A stretch of DNA of 64,000 nucleotides from Pezicula radicicola (Eukaryota; Ascomycota; Leotiomycetes; Helotiales; Dermateaceae): assembly GCA_003008705.1 (NCBI GenBank), contig PDUO01000049.1, positions 62,001-126,000 on the forward strand, written 5' to 3'. The notes under the pieces are model-generated. The model was not told the DNA's origin and did not search any database. It saw nothing but the letters and a program-made list of their open reading frames with translations. Shown piece by piece: positions 35,370 to 47,727 of the stretch. Positions within the stretch are counted from its first letter, which is position 1. Each line of letters starts with the position of its first letter. The translations under genes were made by a program, and so were the position numbers.

Positions 35370-36390
35370 CTAGTAAAGGAATAAGTAGAGATGGAGTTAT
35401 TACCTCTAGAACTATAAAAATAAAACACGAGAATTCTACTTTTTAACACAAGGGGCAGCTTGCACACACGTTGCCTACTATTAATCACTATACAGGTAGT
35501 GCACTATCTCGTGGTAAATATGTGACTTGAAAATGTACAAAAGAGGTAGACTTAAAAAGGAAAAGAAGGGGGGGGGGAATAAGAGAACTATAATCTCATC
35601 ATCATCTCAAAAACCAACCAAACAAACAAAAGACATACCAAACAGCAAAGAAGCAATAAAGAAACAAAGCAACATTACAGCTTCTACATAATCAGCCCAG
35701 ATCCACGACCCGCAATTGTACTTACAATTGACTGCATCTATTTACAAAATTGTAGAAAATTCATAAAAGCATAGGATTTAGGAAATTAAAAAGAAGGTAC
35801 GAAGTGTCTAGGGACTATGTTATGTTGTGCTTTGGTGGATTGAATCATGAATGGCCTTGACTATATGAAGCCATAGGGGTGTTTTTGGATGATAATTAGT
35901 TACTAGGGTGTGTTTAAGCCTTATATACTAAAGCTGTTAACCAGTATATACGAAGTAAACTGATTATAAAGGTAGTTGTCCAGAAAATGAGGATCCAAGC
36001 TCGTCGTGCTAACTAAGCACTTCCTATATCTATATGCTACTCGTTTTAGACTTCTAGAGTTTCTTCCTCTTCTTCTAAATAGACAACGTTTCCGAACCAC
36101 TTGCTGCTACGTTCCTGAGCGACAGTAGTTTTGTTAGATAAGCCGTCCGATGTTGCTTGCGAAGAAGTTGTTTAGCTCAAGATGAGTAAGTCAAGGATTC
36201 TTTAGCGGGCGATTGTGAGAAATATGGTTAAATACCTTGCTTAAAATGGTAGAAGGGCATCCTCGAAGGGGGTTGTATATGCAGATATTACTTTGTACGG
36301 GGGGAGGGTACATTCAAAACTCTCTGTTGCCTTTGAAGATCCAAAGCAACTTGGAATTATTTGATTTTTAGAATAGTATACCACCTAACT
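35370..36390. other. intergenic, no gene seen
   Basis: Flank of the retroelement with normal base composition resumed. Contains a G-run at about 35571-35577 and A-rich sequence after it. It holds the 3' side of the minus-strand membrane protein gene. Confidence 0.4.
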
Positions 36391-37339
36391 CTATCCAGCC
36401 ATTTCATACGTAGCTGCCTGCCTTGTGTTTTCCGGTCTGGTGTTAGAAGATAGTTCCCCTGGTGTCATGTCCGAATATAGTTCATGTTTGTCATGCGGAG
36501 CTGCCATCTCGTGTCGCCTATAATCACTACTCAATTCGGGCATCAGTGGTCCACCGTGACTCGTCTGGGCAGATTTCCTCCTCTTCCTAAATATATACGC
36601 TGCAACTCCAATAATCCCCACAATTGCGGCTGCAATTCCGATTCCGATCCCCGCTTTTGCACCTCCGCTCATAGAGGTCCCAGTGCTCGCTGCACTTGCT
36701 GTACTCGAATTCGTGGCCAAGGCAGGCGAGGTATTCGATGGGAGACTAGTCGTCGGTGATGTTGTTGGAGAGGATGTAGACTGCGTAGTCGTAGCACTTG
36801 AACTAACACTTGTACTTGTACTTGTACTCGAGAGAGAAAAAGTCTTTGCACCACCCACAGCTGACGAGCCCAATGATACAAAAGTTACTCCTACAGGAGA
36901 ATCTACACCTCCACCATATTGTGCAGTAGCAAGCTGATAGTGGCATGCTACTGGGAAAGATGTCTGGTCCTGATCATCGTCCACCATTACAAAGGGGTAG
37001 TTCCCTGTCGATTGTACTTTGAAGTTACTTCCTGTAGGGCATGAAGGTCAGTGTCTTATACAAAGGCACAATTGCCATGGAATTGGCGGCACGTCTAGCT
37101 TAGCTACCCAAGACAACATTATTCCCCGCCGTCCCGTTCTGACACCACATTTGCAGCCAAGGCGTCGCATAGTTGGATTTCCATTGCAGGACAACAGTAT
37201 CGATGATATTGATGATTAATCCATCGCTATTAGGGTACAGAAAAGTCGCCGTACTACTTGTACTCTGGCCCAGTACACCAACATCGCAAATTATCAAAAG
37301 AAGACCCAGAACTGTGAGCGGGAGCATTGAAAGGTGCAT
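36391..37339 (-). CDS. Ser/Thr-rich single-pass membrane protein with signal peptide
   Basis: Exons 37339-37108 and 37031-36391 join in phase to 290 residues. A signal peptide of about 24 residues (LPLTVLGLLLIICDVGVLGQ) precedes an extracellular domain of about 110 residues. A Ser/Thr-rich stalk, likely O-glycosylated, follows, then a transmembrane helix (AGIGIGIAAAIVGIIGVAAY) with a stop-transfer basic cluster FRKRRK and a cytosolic tail of about 55 residues. This layout is common in fungal surface proteins and wall-stress sensors of Mid2/WSC type, but no WSC cysteine pattern is present, so the function stays open. Confidence 0.82.
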
Positions 37340-37778
37340 TTTTGCTCAGCGACATAGGTCGAGATGAAGAAAATGGAAGCATATGGAAGTATCCTTCAGC
37401 CTCCCCTTTTCCATCCTGTCCTTATTAGGCGCTTGCGATGCCAGTGAGAGGCACAGCCATGTGAAACGCCTTGCTGATCGCAGCGGAGTCTGACAGGTTG
37501 AAGTACCGCGCGCTCCATTAGCCGATTACCTACCTGTATGTTGTCTAGCGATTGTTCATTTTTTACTTAATTGTTGTACGAGTTTGGTGAGAAGTGGCGG
37601 AGGAGGAAGGTGGTTTGTCTGCGTTCTTCTCAAGCGCCTCGGCATCTCGGGGGGCGTTAAGGGCGCTTCGAGGTCGTTGCCGAAGGACTGGGGTAGCGGG
37701 GCATTATTCATGAACTTCGGCCGTGCATTCTGAAGCTTCACTACCATCTCTACATCCTCTTCAGTTTTATCTTTCAGA
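37340..37778. other. divergent promoter region
   Basis: Lies between the start codons of the surface protein (minus) and the CoA-transferase (plus). No gene or distinctive repeat seen. Confidence 0.4.
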
Positions 37779-39324
37779 ATGTCGATTTGTGCCCGGTCAC
37801 TCGCTCGAGCTTCTCGACGAGTGTCGACTCACAATGCCTCCTGGTTGCTCTGGCGCAGAGGACTTGCAGATGTCGCTTCAGCCGATGGTACACTGCCTCT
37901 CCAAGGGTACAAAGTGCTGGATATGACCAGAGTTCTGGCTGGGGTTGGTTCTTGGCCATTCCGTAAAATATATTCTTATATTAACAGTTGAAAGCCATAT
38001 TGCACTCAAATTCTCGGGGATATGGGGTACGGCTCAAAATGCATTCTAGTCTCCAGCGTCGCTGAATGTCAGATGAACTAACGAGGTACAGTGCAGAAGT
38101 CATCAAAATCGAGCATCCCACACGTGGTGATGATACACGCGCTTGGGGACCACCCTATGCAAAGTACAAGGACGGCTCGGGAAAAGAGGGCTCAGGTGAA
38201 AGTGCATACTTTCTCTCCGTAACTACTATCTCTCCAAGTTGCGAGCAAGAAACTCACGTGTCGGCAGGTAAATCGAAACAAGAAGTCTTTAGGTCTCTCT
38301 TTTCAGCATAAGTCTGGAGTTGAGATTTTACATAAACTCGCTATTGAATCTGATATTCTGGTTGAGAACTATCTCCCAGGAACGCTAAAGAAATATGGCA
38401 TGGATTATGAGAGTCTGAAGAAAATCAACCCGAGACTCATATACGCTTCAATCACTGGCTTTGGGCAGACTGGCCCTTACTCAAGTCGAGCAGGATATGA
38501 TGTTATGGTTGAGGCCGAAATGGGACTGATGCACATTACTGGCAGTCGAGATGGACCCCCTGTAAAAGTGGGGGTCGCGGTAACAGATCTTACGACTGGT
38601 TTGTATACAAGTAACAGCATCATGGCAGCTCTGCTTGTTAGGGGGAGAACTGGACGAGGCCAACATATTGATGTTGCTTTAAGCGACTGTCAAGTTGCCA
38701 CCTTAGCAAATTTGGCGAGCAGTTGTCTGATCAGTGGGGAGAAGGACTCGGGGAGATGGGGGACAGCACACCGTGAGCTTCTTGAATCTTCTGATATCAA
38801 CTGCTAACAAAAATTCAGCTTCCATTGTTCCCTACCGTTCATATAAAACCAAGGATGGAGATATCCTATTTGGAGGTGGAAACGACCGACTCTTTGGTAT
38901 CATCTGTGACGGACTCGGGCGCCCTGAATGGAAAACATCCCCAAAGTTCACTATAAACACCCAACGAGTCGCAAACCGCGAAGAACTCGATAGCTCAATA
39001 GAAGCCATCACGAGGACCCAAACTACTCAGCACTGGTTAGAAGTTTTCGAGGGTTCTGGATTACCATATTCAGCTGTCAATGACATTCAAGCGACTCTAA
39101 ACCATAAACATGTGTTAGCGAGGGATATGGTTAAGGAAATGGATCATGAATTTTGTGGCCCTATTAAGATGGTTAATACGCCAGTGAAGTTTAGTGAGAG
39201 TAAACCAAGCATCAGGACTCCTCCGCCGACGTTGGGTGAGCATACTGATGAGGTCTTGAGTGAGGTATTGGGAATGAGTGAGAAGGAAATCGCAGCCTTA
39301 AAAGCCGAAGGTGCTGTTAGATAA
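37779..39324 (+). CDS. class III CoA-transferase (CaiB/BaiF family), probably mitochondrial
   Basis: Transfers CoA between carboxylic acids. Exons 37779-37943, 37995-38026, 38092-38218, 38268-38772 and 38819-39324 join in phase to 444 residues. The N-terminus ([18 protein letters not shown]) is basic and Ser-rich, as in a mitochondrial presequence. Family blocks: [88 protein letters not shown], and [13 protein letters not shown], whose Asp is the likely catalytic residue. The closest known type is the succinyl-CoA:glutarate/hydroxymethylglutarate transferase (SUGCT) group; the substrate is inferred only. Exon 2 is just 32 bases. Confidence 0.9.
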
Positions 39325-39822
39325 AACTGGATATAGAGTATACCTATAGAACATGAATTTAAATGAGTTTCAAGAGTACAATCTCTTCCATCATTCTACC
39401 AAAACAACTTAAGTTAATGGAAACAGAAATAAAATACCACGTGATAAAGTCAGCTGATGCTGCTATACACGTGAGGCATCGGCAACAAATTCTCCAGCAC
39501 TGTGCTCCAGCGACAAACAGACATCTACAACTCCAGCAACACATTATCCCAGCGTCTCGAAGCCTTTGCAATCTCAATTGGAGCATATTTGCTGGCATTG
39601 AGACTCAATACACGTGCGTGCTGACCCCATGACGCGTCAACATCAACAAATATCGCATCTCCGAGTAATTGAGTATATACTAAATGAATCCTCCAGCAGA
39701 CAGTGCATCTACGCGATTGGTGCCATAGAAGCACTTTTATTTCTTGCCAAATATCCATTGGAGGCCTATGAGACCCGTTACAGCTTCCGGCGCAAACTGG
39801 ATATCTGAATAGCCTCGATGCG
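39325..39822. other. intergenic between CoA-transferase and PHD gene
   Basis: No supported gene. It contains the 3' end of one plus-strand gene and the promoter of the next. Two CACGTGA-like words occur (39439, 39468). Confidence 0.4.
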
Positions 39823-41439
39823 ATGGATGGAAACGCGAACCCCAGCACGCCCGGCAATAATGCTGAAGCGAATGACTCGCAGATAGCAGAGACATCGCCG
39901 GCGCACCCGTATGTGCAACAATTCTCTGCGAACACGGCAATGATCCTCCAGCGCATTAAGTCTGGTTCTGGCGGATTGGGCTTGGGTATGCTTGGAAACG
40001 GGGCACCACCACCACCCGGGTTTGAGGACATGAAGAAGAGTGTGATGCAAGGCATGAGAACGAGTCACAATATGGAGCTTCCTACACCACTTACTGCACA
40101 AGCGCGGCGACTTGCCAATATAACTCCTGGCCAGAGTTATTCTAATACCTATGTTACACCATATGCGAGTAAAGCTCCTGCCGGTAGAGGGTCTAGCACA
40201 CCCAGGGCAACCTCGAACGGAGATACAGGAAGTGGGAAGGGAAGCACGAAACGAGCTACGCGAGGTAGAGGAACTAAAAGAAAGAGAATGAAGGAAGAGA
40301 GCATTAGTGCAGAAGAAGATTCAGACAACATGCCCGACCTCGGAGGAGATTCAGAATCAGATGGTTCGGGCGACATTGTTATGCCCAGAATGACACAATC
40401 AGGTCGACAAATTGTTAAACCTCAAGCGTTCGTGCCTTCCCCTGTAGGTCCTGCGTCTCGTAGACGTGGACCGTCAAAACGATCGCAGGACGAGAAGACA
40501 GAACAAGCTTTGTGCAAGAGATGTGGGAGAGGTCATAGCCCGCCTAATAACCAGATTGTCTTCTGTGATGGGTGCAATGGAGGCTGGCATCAGATGTGTC
40601 ATGATCCAATGATAACGGATGAGGTGACCAAGGCAGAGGATTTGGATTGGTTCTGTACGGATTGTGGTGCCAAGAGGGGAATTGCACCTCCGTTTGATCC
40701 AACGAAGGGAGTCAGCTGGCAAGGACGGAGTACTGATCAAGTTCGTAATATCCTATCCTCCAAGAAGAGTTTATACTAACCGTTGTAGAAACGGGAATAT
40801 CTCCAGTCTTTGTCTCAACAACAGTTGGTGTCTCTCCTCCTACACTCCTCCAATCTCCATCCAAACCTCCCTATTTTCCCACCGTCACCAACTCAAGGCC
40901 GCAAAACAACATCCTCGAAAACAACACCAACCACTCATGGACATCCACAACATGCAGGCAAATCCCTGCCTCCCTCAATAACAGCAACACCATCAGGAAC
41001 TCTGTTCTCTCGCTCAGAAGCCAACCCTAATGCTCCCATAAACTTCATCCGCAAAATCCAGTCTGGTTCAAACACGCCTATCAACACCCCATCACCCACA
41101 GCCAGCTCTTCCTTTACCCAGAACACTCAACAACAAAACTCAGGCAACTCTAATCAAACCAATAAGAATCTCTCCAATGCCCAAAAACCAGCACAAGCTT
41201 CATCTGCACCACCCTCTTTACCTTCAAACCAAAATGCCGGGCCATCAGGAGCCCCGCTTTTTGGCGATGAAGATGCAGATGGAAGCAGAGAGTCTACTCC
41301 TGCAAGCCCGCCATATCCGAAGCCAGGAATGGGATTGATGGCCAGGTTACCACCTGATGATCAAGATGAGGAATGGCTGGTTGATCACGGCGACTATGAC
41401 GTGTTCACGAGTTGGACTCCGGCAGATGGCAGCCATTGA
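39823..41439 (+). CDS. PHD-finger chromatin protein
   Basis: Likely nuclear histone reader. Exons 39823-40740 and 40789-41439 join in phase to 522 residues. A low-complexity N-terminus with basic clusters (RATRGRGTKRKRMKEE) precedes an acidic stretch and a single C4HC3 PHD zinc finger at about 231-281: CKRC, FCDGCNGGWHQMCHD and WFCTDC. After the finger come KREYLQSLSQQQLVSLLLH and a Ser/Pro/Asn-rich tail ending in DEEWLVDHGDYDVFTSW. The conserved Trp of the finger is present (WHQ). The intron, with an ACTAAC branch site, follows the finger. No further domain is recognised. Confidence 0.85.
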
Positions 41440-42732
41440 GTATATAATTCATGGACGGGGCTTGGAGATGTATAATTTACCATGGAGTGGTTTGGTTCTG
41501 GTTTTTAGGCGTTGTCGCATTGAGATGTTTTGACGAAAGCGGTTCTTGTCATTAGGATTCTCGTTGGCTGAGATATGCGAGTTGGCTTGATATGCCATGG
41601 AAGGTATGATGCAAGGTAAAGCATAATGTATAGGTAGTTAGCATTAATATTGAGCTATAGCTCATTGCGTGATACTCCGTCTATTCTGACCTGGCGCTCA
41701 CTTCAGCAGTTCGTTCCGGTGAAGCCTCTACTTCGCATACAGAGTGGGGTGATCGATAATAAAGTTTACAAAGCACACCATAGGGAGCTGCTCCAAACAT
41801 GGTTAAACGACAGGTTCCTGCACTGTCCATTCCTTCATCCCATAATTATTTCTAGAAAAAGTTACAATATACGAATCAATAACTGCTCACCTGCAAAATC
41901 TCTTTCGACCATGCCTTTCCTAAGATCTGGAGTAACCACCAACCCTACATCCTCGAAAGGTCCTTCTCAAGTGTCAAACCATATCGTCAATCAAGTCAAA
42001 CGATATGACAGGTACAACCAAATCTTCTGCCACCCTCCCAGCTAACACCGCAAACAATGCAACTGAATCTTCTCAGACTCTGATAGGCACAAATGATACA
42101 AACGATATACTAAAAGCTCTTACGGTTCTCCAAAGTAGCAAAAACAATACAAATGACATAGGATAGCGCAACCCAATCTAAATGTTGGCCTCGTCGACTT
42201 TGGCAAAGCTCATCACTGGCATACCGACACATGGGCGGGTATTGTTGAGATTAGGGAGCTGGACTTAGATTGTGGATGGATCAGAAGCTTCCATGACACT
42301 TGTCTACCTCGGAAAATGATTCCGAGATATTATTGTAGATGAGGTAAGGAGAACTAAGTGGTCTAGTCGGCCGGTTGGGGTTGGAAAGAAGAACTGAAGG
42401 GAGAGATTCCTTGGTTTATTAGGAGATAAAATACTTCGTAGAAAGGAAGCTTTGTTTAGTAGATAAAGTTTGGCCTACTACTTAGAATAGTAGTACTACT
42501 GTAGTTAGAATTTCGTATATTCTGTGATGAAATCTTTCGTACTACAAGGGCATTAGCAACAATAACCGTGTTAGGAGAGAATATCGTGACAACTAATTAA
42601 GGACTACGCACTGGCATTAATGAGACTACCTCGATCAACTCAATTTTACACAATCGGTGTTAAAAATTGGTCTATGCGTCTGAAACTTCCCAACAGTCGG
42701 CAAGGTTTGATGAGCATTGCTGCATCAGTTGC
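41440..42732. other. intergenic with possible gene remnants
   Basis: No intact gene. At about 42180-42330 one plus-strand frame reads VGLVDFGKAHHWHTDTWAG and LDLDCGWIRSFHDTCLPR before a stop. The second piece faintly recalls the start of HET-type proteins, but the evidence is slight. Confidence 0.3.
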
Positions 42733-43403
42733 CTATAGCGCATATTTGACGACATTGTCACACATCAGAGCGTCGGTATCTGCAAAAGGAGTGTCCTCAA
42801 CTAAGGGGTCATTCGGAAAGAGAATAGGGGACACAAGATTCATCTTGTAAGTGGGGATACCTGGTACGACACACTTGAGTAAAGGAACTCCTGGTGGGGT
42901 ACTCTTCTTGGCTGGCAAGAAGTCGCTATTTCCATAGACATTGGCGAGGTCGCAGTCATTAGTGTCTCATCCAGTCATTACAATTTCTGGCGTTCGGTTC
43001 ACTTACATAATAAGGTGGTCCAGCATCTGTAAGTAGTCTCCGCACCTTGTGGACATTTCCCAGAGCTCGTCTTGTTCCTCGCCAGAAATACCATAATCCA
43101 TCAAGATGGGCATAGCAGCGCGCCTGTCGCATCAACCAATGCAACACTGAAGACCTTTGACCGGCAACTGGCAGCAAACTTTATATCGATGAAGACAAGA
43201 TCTTGATGTTTAGATGCAAGCACCTCGAGGACTTCCATCCATCCTTGAGGACATCGAGGATTCTGAGTCCACATACGCTTCCTTAGATCATGCTCGCCGA
43301 CGCGTTGTGTTCTGCTTTCCCACTCTGTTTCCATGCAGTCTTGAATACGGGACTTCATAGAAACATTGCTAGCATCCAGCGCGCAAGCACCGCGGATATT
43401 CAT
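42733..43403 (-). pseudogene. decayed gene, possibly exonuclease-like
   Basis: Three protein-like pieces follow one another on the minus strand. The first begins at ATG 43403 and ends with DLVFIDIKFAASCRSKVF then SVALVDATGAL. The second, in another frame, reads ILMDYGISGEEQDELWEMST and runs to a GTAAGT donor at about 43010. The third reads VYGNSDFLPAKKSTPPGVPL, then DTDALMCDNVVKYAL and a stop. The first piece resembles the first motif of DEDD exonucleases (F-x-D-x-E), but the Glu is Lys here, one G-to-A change away. The frame jump near 43105 suggests a one-base indel. The family assignment is tentative. Confidence 0.4.
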
Positions 43404-43677
43404 TATTCTCGTTCCAGTTGATGAGTAACCCTTGGTATTACAGTCATTGACACAAGCGAAACTCTATGTCACATATGTAGTAGCGAGGGGAATTGCTGAA
43501 GGGCCTGTGGTTAGTATTCGGGCGACGGTTGGCTGTGGAAAGGGTGGCAATTGTCTTGCTTGGTCAGACAGGTTTTACGCAGCTTTAACCGCTCCCTTAA
43601 CCGGCCCTTAAATCATTGCTGTAGATCTCAGACGTATAGGAACAAACGTTGATCTATAGTTAGTCCTTAATAGATAT

Positions 43678-45665
43678 TTATGCACCTTCAGATTCCTTTG
43701 CACACTGATCGAGCCAAGCTGCTATTCTTTCGAACTTGCCACTTGTGTATTTGACTTTCCCAGGATCACTTACATCATCTTCTAGATTATCATCTGATTC
43801 ATCGTCTGATCCTTCCGAGATGATCCAGGAGTGGTTATATAAGACTTTCTCTGAGGCAGGCCATCCGTAACTCCGTAGCCAGCCGAATATGCTTCGTGTC
43901 ATCGTCTCCGAGACAGTCTCAGGCACTGGCGCAATTTCCTTAGGCGCGTCAAAAATGATGGTATCGTCCACAGTGGTATAAATGCTCTGTTTCGTTGTGT
44001 CGCTGCAGAATCCTGGGTCCCGTACATTTGCACCATTTTTCAAGGCCCAGGACCAACTGGCGTAGCGCAGATAATGACCCGCCGCGCAAGGTGCATGTGT
44101 ACGAACGCAGATATCAGTATCAGAAAGCGCTGTAGTGCCGAATGGACGCCAAGGGCAGATTGGAAGGCGAGAATTCAACTCTTCACCTGCGAGATAAAGT
44201 AATCGACATTCATCCGATCGATATATACGATCGCAACCTGGAAGGGGCTGAGGATCCAGGCTCATAAACGTTTGTATTGTGTTTGTCCATGCTGCAGAAT
44301 GAATTTCGATCGCGATCAACCCATTCCGACAGTGTTGTAGTATAGATCGCGCCATTCCAGTAATGATAGCACCAGTCCATAGGGCCGCAATGTTCGGTTG
44401 TTGTCTTCCCAAGACCATTGCAAGAGCCTTGTAATCTTTTTTGGCAATTAGAGGATCCAGGACTTCGAAAATTGGCTGAATCCATGCACTGACAAGGTTG
44501 CATGGTATATGAGGATTGAAGAATGTGTTGCAAAGAAGCGATTCTATGCCACGTCTACTGCGGCTCAAAGTCATATAGTAAGGAAGTAGCCTAAAGTCCT
44601 CAAGGATCTCGTCTTTCTCGCCGACATGCCTATATGGAGGAGATGAGGAGCTTCTTGGCGGCGAGGAAATACCGGCCGTTGCTATTTGAGTCCGTACACA
44701 GGAATCGTGAGAACTCGGTAGCGGGAGACTCGCTTTTGTCAGAGATGGAAAAGTCAAAGCAGCCGCCAGAGCTGCGGAAGATTGACTTCCGGCGTTGTGG
44801 AGCAAACAAAAGTCGATCAAATAACCAAGAGCGACATCAGAGCTTGGTGGTGATAATACCGAATCGAGTGAGCTTTGGGAGTTCCTTGCTCGTGTAAGTC
44901 TGAATTGGTGATCCGCTGAGATAGATGTAGTAGACCATGGTGACCGATAGACGCGGTCATTTCGTTTAATCTCTGCTCGCCAACCCTCATCCTTAGCAAG
45001 AATCGCTGCCCACCATCGCGCACCATCGTTACTTACATCGCCGAGATTGACGTCGATGGTATCTGGCAGGCTTTCACTGGTGTCTTCTCTCCATCCCGCC
45101 TGGTGGCACAGGTATACGATTCGGTCGTTCGACTGCGCGGGAAACTTCCCTGATGTTTGCTGTATTTCCACCCAACGTGCTGATAGTATGTATGACCAAG
45201 CAAATACCAGAATAGCCAGGCAATTGCCATCTCTCGACTGTGTCTTGTGATGCTCATAGAGCTCTGACCAATTGGCAAAGCAATCGTCGCCTGAGAAGGA
45301 ACAAGATATTGACTCTTGGACCCCCAAGAGAAGCTGATGATGCATGGTTTTATCCTTGAGGTCGCAGTCTCCTTCGCCTACCACAAAGACTTTCCATTAA
45401 CATACAGGGCCGATAGACCATTAGATAGCGATTCGGTATGAAGGTGAAGTTCCGGCTTGCTGCTCTGCTCCTGGAAACCAACTAGATTATGGCCGAGATA
45501 TGATGGAACATTACCAAGCATGTTTCGAAGGCAAAGGGATTCACGCGAAAATCCGCTCTGGAGATATGAATTTTTTGCATGAGACAACCATTTTTGTGAG
45601 CTCTGAGCATATATCCGTTGAATGTCGACTTTGCTAGGTCGAAGCTCATCCACTACCTCGTCCAT
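43678..45665 (-). CDS. large unrecognised fungal protein with an apparent frameshift
   Basis: Two abutting minus-strand frames, 45665 to about 45385 and about 45384 to 43678, read as one protein of about 660 residues: MDEVVDELRPSKVDIQRIY through ALYVNGKSL, then VVGEGDCDLKDKTMHHQ to the end. Switching frame at TCTTTGTGGTAG needs one inserted base; no good intron pair was seen, so a one-base deletion or an assembly error is likely. No domain is recognised. Visible features are several Trp-rich blocks (GARWWAAILAKDEGW, RYASWSWALKNG), a cysteine-containing centre, and an acidic patch SDDESDDNLEDDVSD near the C-terminus. No signal peptide or clear membrane helix. Confidence 0.6.
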
Positions 45666-46146
45666 ATTTGTATAAAATGGATGTCGATTTGGTATTACGG
45701 CGATGAATCTAGCAATTAAGCAGAAGGTTTAAGGTACCTAGTCATTCCGAAGGATACGATAGGTACTGTAGTTGATTTAGAGTTGTAAAACACAAAGGTT
45801 ATAAAGGGCGCTAGGTCGTTTAAGCACTAGCCTCTTTCGGGTGTCAATTATTAATACTAAAAGATAATCATATAGAGGCATAGGCCTACATTTTCGACTT
45901 AAAGTCTTTTAAAAGGTAAAGTTATATCCTCTTAATCTATTTAGGATTATAGGGTTTGGTGTCAAGTTGTTTAAGTATTTGCCTAGTCTGGGAAGAAGCT
46001 AGAACCTTCGAGTTGCTGAAATAGTTGGAGCAAGTTTTTTGAAGTGTAGAATTTTTTACATCGATGTAAGACTTCCTATACGCCGTACACCATGATATTT
46101 TAAGACTAGAGAAGAAACAGGACTTTGCATATCATACTACTTGGAT
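45666..46146. other. intergenic, no gene seen
   Basis: AT-leaning sequence between two minus-strand genes: promoter of the 45665 gene on one side and the 3' region of SSF1 on the other. Nothing else recognised. Confidence 0.4.
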
Positions 46147-47559
46147 TCAACCAGCAGCAATTTCCTCAGCTTCATCTTCCCAATCTCCACCCTCCTCAGC
46201 CTCTTCATTCAACTCCATTTCAGCATCACCTTCAAGGCCCTCTGAATCCCACTCCTCTCCATAATCCACCATCTCATCATCGTCATCCTCCTCCTCTGCC
46301 TGACCCTTCTTAGGAGCCTTGGCAGCCTTCTTCTTCTGGACATTCTCGTTCTGGATCTTCTTTCTGAGCGCTTTCTCCTGGCGTCTCTTCTCCCATACTT
46401 TATCCATCTCCTTGACTTCTTCCTTGGACTTGTGAATATACTCGTGCCACATAACTTTACCACTGCAAATACCCTCTTCTACTTTTGTCATGCGCAGTTT
46501 CATTCTTGGGCCGAGTTCAACGAGCTTTACGGCGCGCTTCTCAACACCACTGCGGAGTCCCTGTGACTCTTGTTTCTTTTGGCGGTCTTGTTGGCGCTTG
46601 CCAAGCACTCGTCGCGTTTTCGTTTCAACTACTTCGACTTCCGCATCGGTATCTACTTCACTTCCGCTAGTTGCATCGGTCATGTAGCCATCTTCCCCAC
46701 CAACCATGAAATCCGCAATATCTTCCAGTTTTCCCAAATTAGGTATACCGCCCTTCTTGCCCTTGGTTTTCTGGCTGTTTAGCATCTTCTCGGCGGCATT
46801 TAAACGTCTGAGTGGTTTCGACAGTCCCGTACGTTTGGTTGTTATTGCGTAGTGGCGAAGATTGAGGGTATAGGTTCCGTCATCTTTGTCCGTTGTAGGC
46901 TCACGGTTTAAGAGCAGCACTCGCTGAATTGAGGAGAGGGGTGTGGTCTGAGGGGAGATCGGTGGGAAGAGTGATTGGAAAATCGTGGTTGTGAGTGATT
47001 CAAGATGTTTTGGGATCTTATTTGGAGAGTCTGATTCGGATGCTGGGGAAGTGAAGTTGTTCATCACAAGCTACATGGGTATTAGCTATATCCTATCCAG
47101 AAACGATCCAGCACATACCAATGGCGCAGTAAGATATTCCTTTCCACCACCCTTGGGGTGCTTCAGCGCATGCCTGATATCTTTACACAGAGAATATTTC
47201 TCCACGTGGAAATGCAGTGTTGGTCCTCGAGGTGTAAGCGCAAGTCGTAAATTCGTATTTCCTGTCTCCGACCTCGAAAATAGCATAAGATGGCTCACTC
47301 CCAACGGACCAGCCATGGTAATATAATCCCTTAATCTATTCGCTCTTCTTTCCTTTAGTCTTGCTGCTGTTCCAGGCTCCATCATCCTCCGCACATCCTT
47401 CACCAATTGACTGACACTGGGTCCAACCTCTCCGGCTCCAATTCGAATAACCATGGATTTTGGTGCCCTAGAGACGAGGTTCGCACTGACTGGTTTCCCT
47501 TGTGGTCCATTGTTGATTGCGCCAACATGCGTGCGCTTCTTGGTACGTCTTCTGGCCAT
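46147..47559 (-). CDS. SSF1: Brix-domain ribosome biogenesis protein Ssf1/Peter Pan
   Basis: Nucleolar assembly factor for pre-60S particles. Exons 47559-47119 and 47070-46147 join in phase to 454 residues (donor GTATGT, acceptor ATGTAG). It starts ARRRTKKRTHVGA, has the Brix-family KSMVIRIGAGEVGPSVSQLV, then DVRRMMEPGTAARLKERR, NRLRDYITMAGPLGVSHLM and LRLALTPRGPTLHFHVEKYS. These are the characteristic Ssf/Ppan blocks, with the Brix fold continuing to VKLVELGPRMKLRMTKVEEG at about 340-360. The C-terminal tail is Lys-rich then strongly acidic. It is divergent from RRP3, another ribosome-biogenesis gene, 168 bp away. Confidence 0.93.
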
Positions 47560-47727
47560 TTTTGCGGTTTGTGATGCGATGTTGGTGGAGGACCTTGGGC
47601 CGAGAAAATAATTGAGGTTCTTCTCCAGATTTTCGCGCTAAAATCCTTATCGGGATCTCGATAAGAATTTTCTTCGACGCTTGAAGCTACCTCCACACAT
47701 CCTCGTTAGATACACAGATACACCAAC
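47560..47727. promoter_or_regulatory. 168-bp bidirectional promoter between SSF1 and RRP3
   Basis: The two start codons are only 168 bp apart. At 47646-47665 lies a dyad, CTTATCG and CGATAAG separated by six bases, so each arm carries a GATAAG word; it sits almost at the centre. Both genes act in ribosome assembly, so common control is plausible. Confidence 0.6.

Noticed and set aside
42180..42330. Frame reading LDLDCGWIRSFHDTCLPR as a HET-domain start
   Set aside because: Only one short block, no HET core (ALSYVW) downstream, so not listed as a gene.
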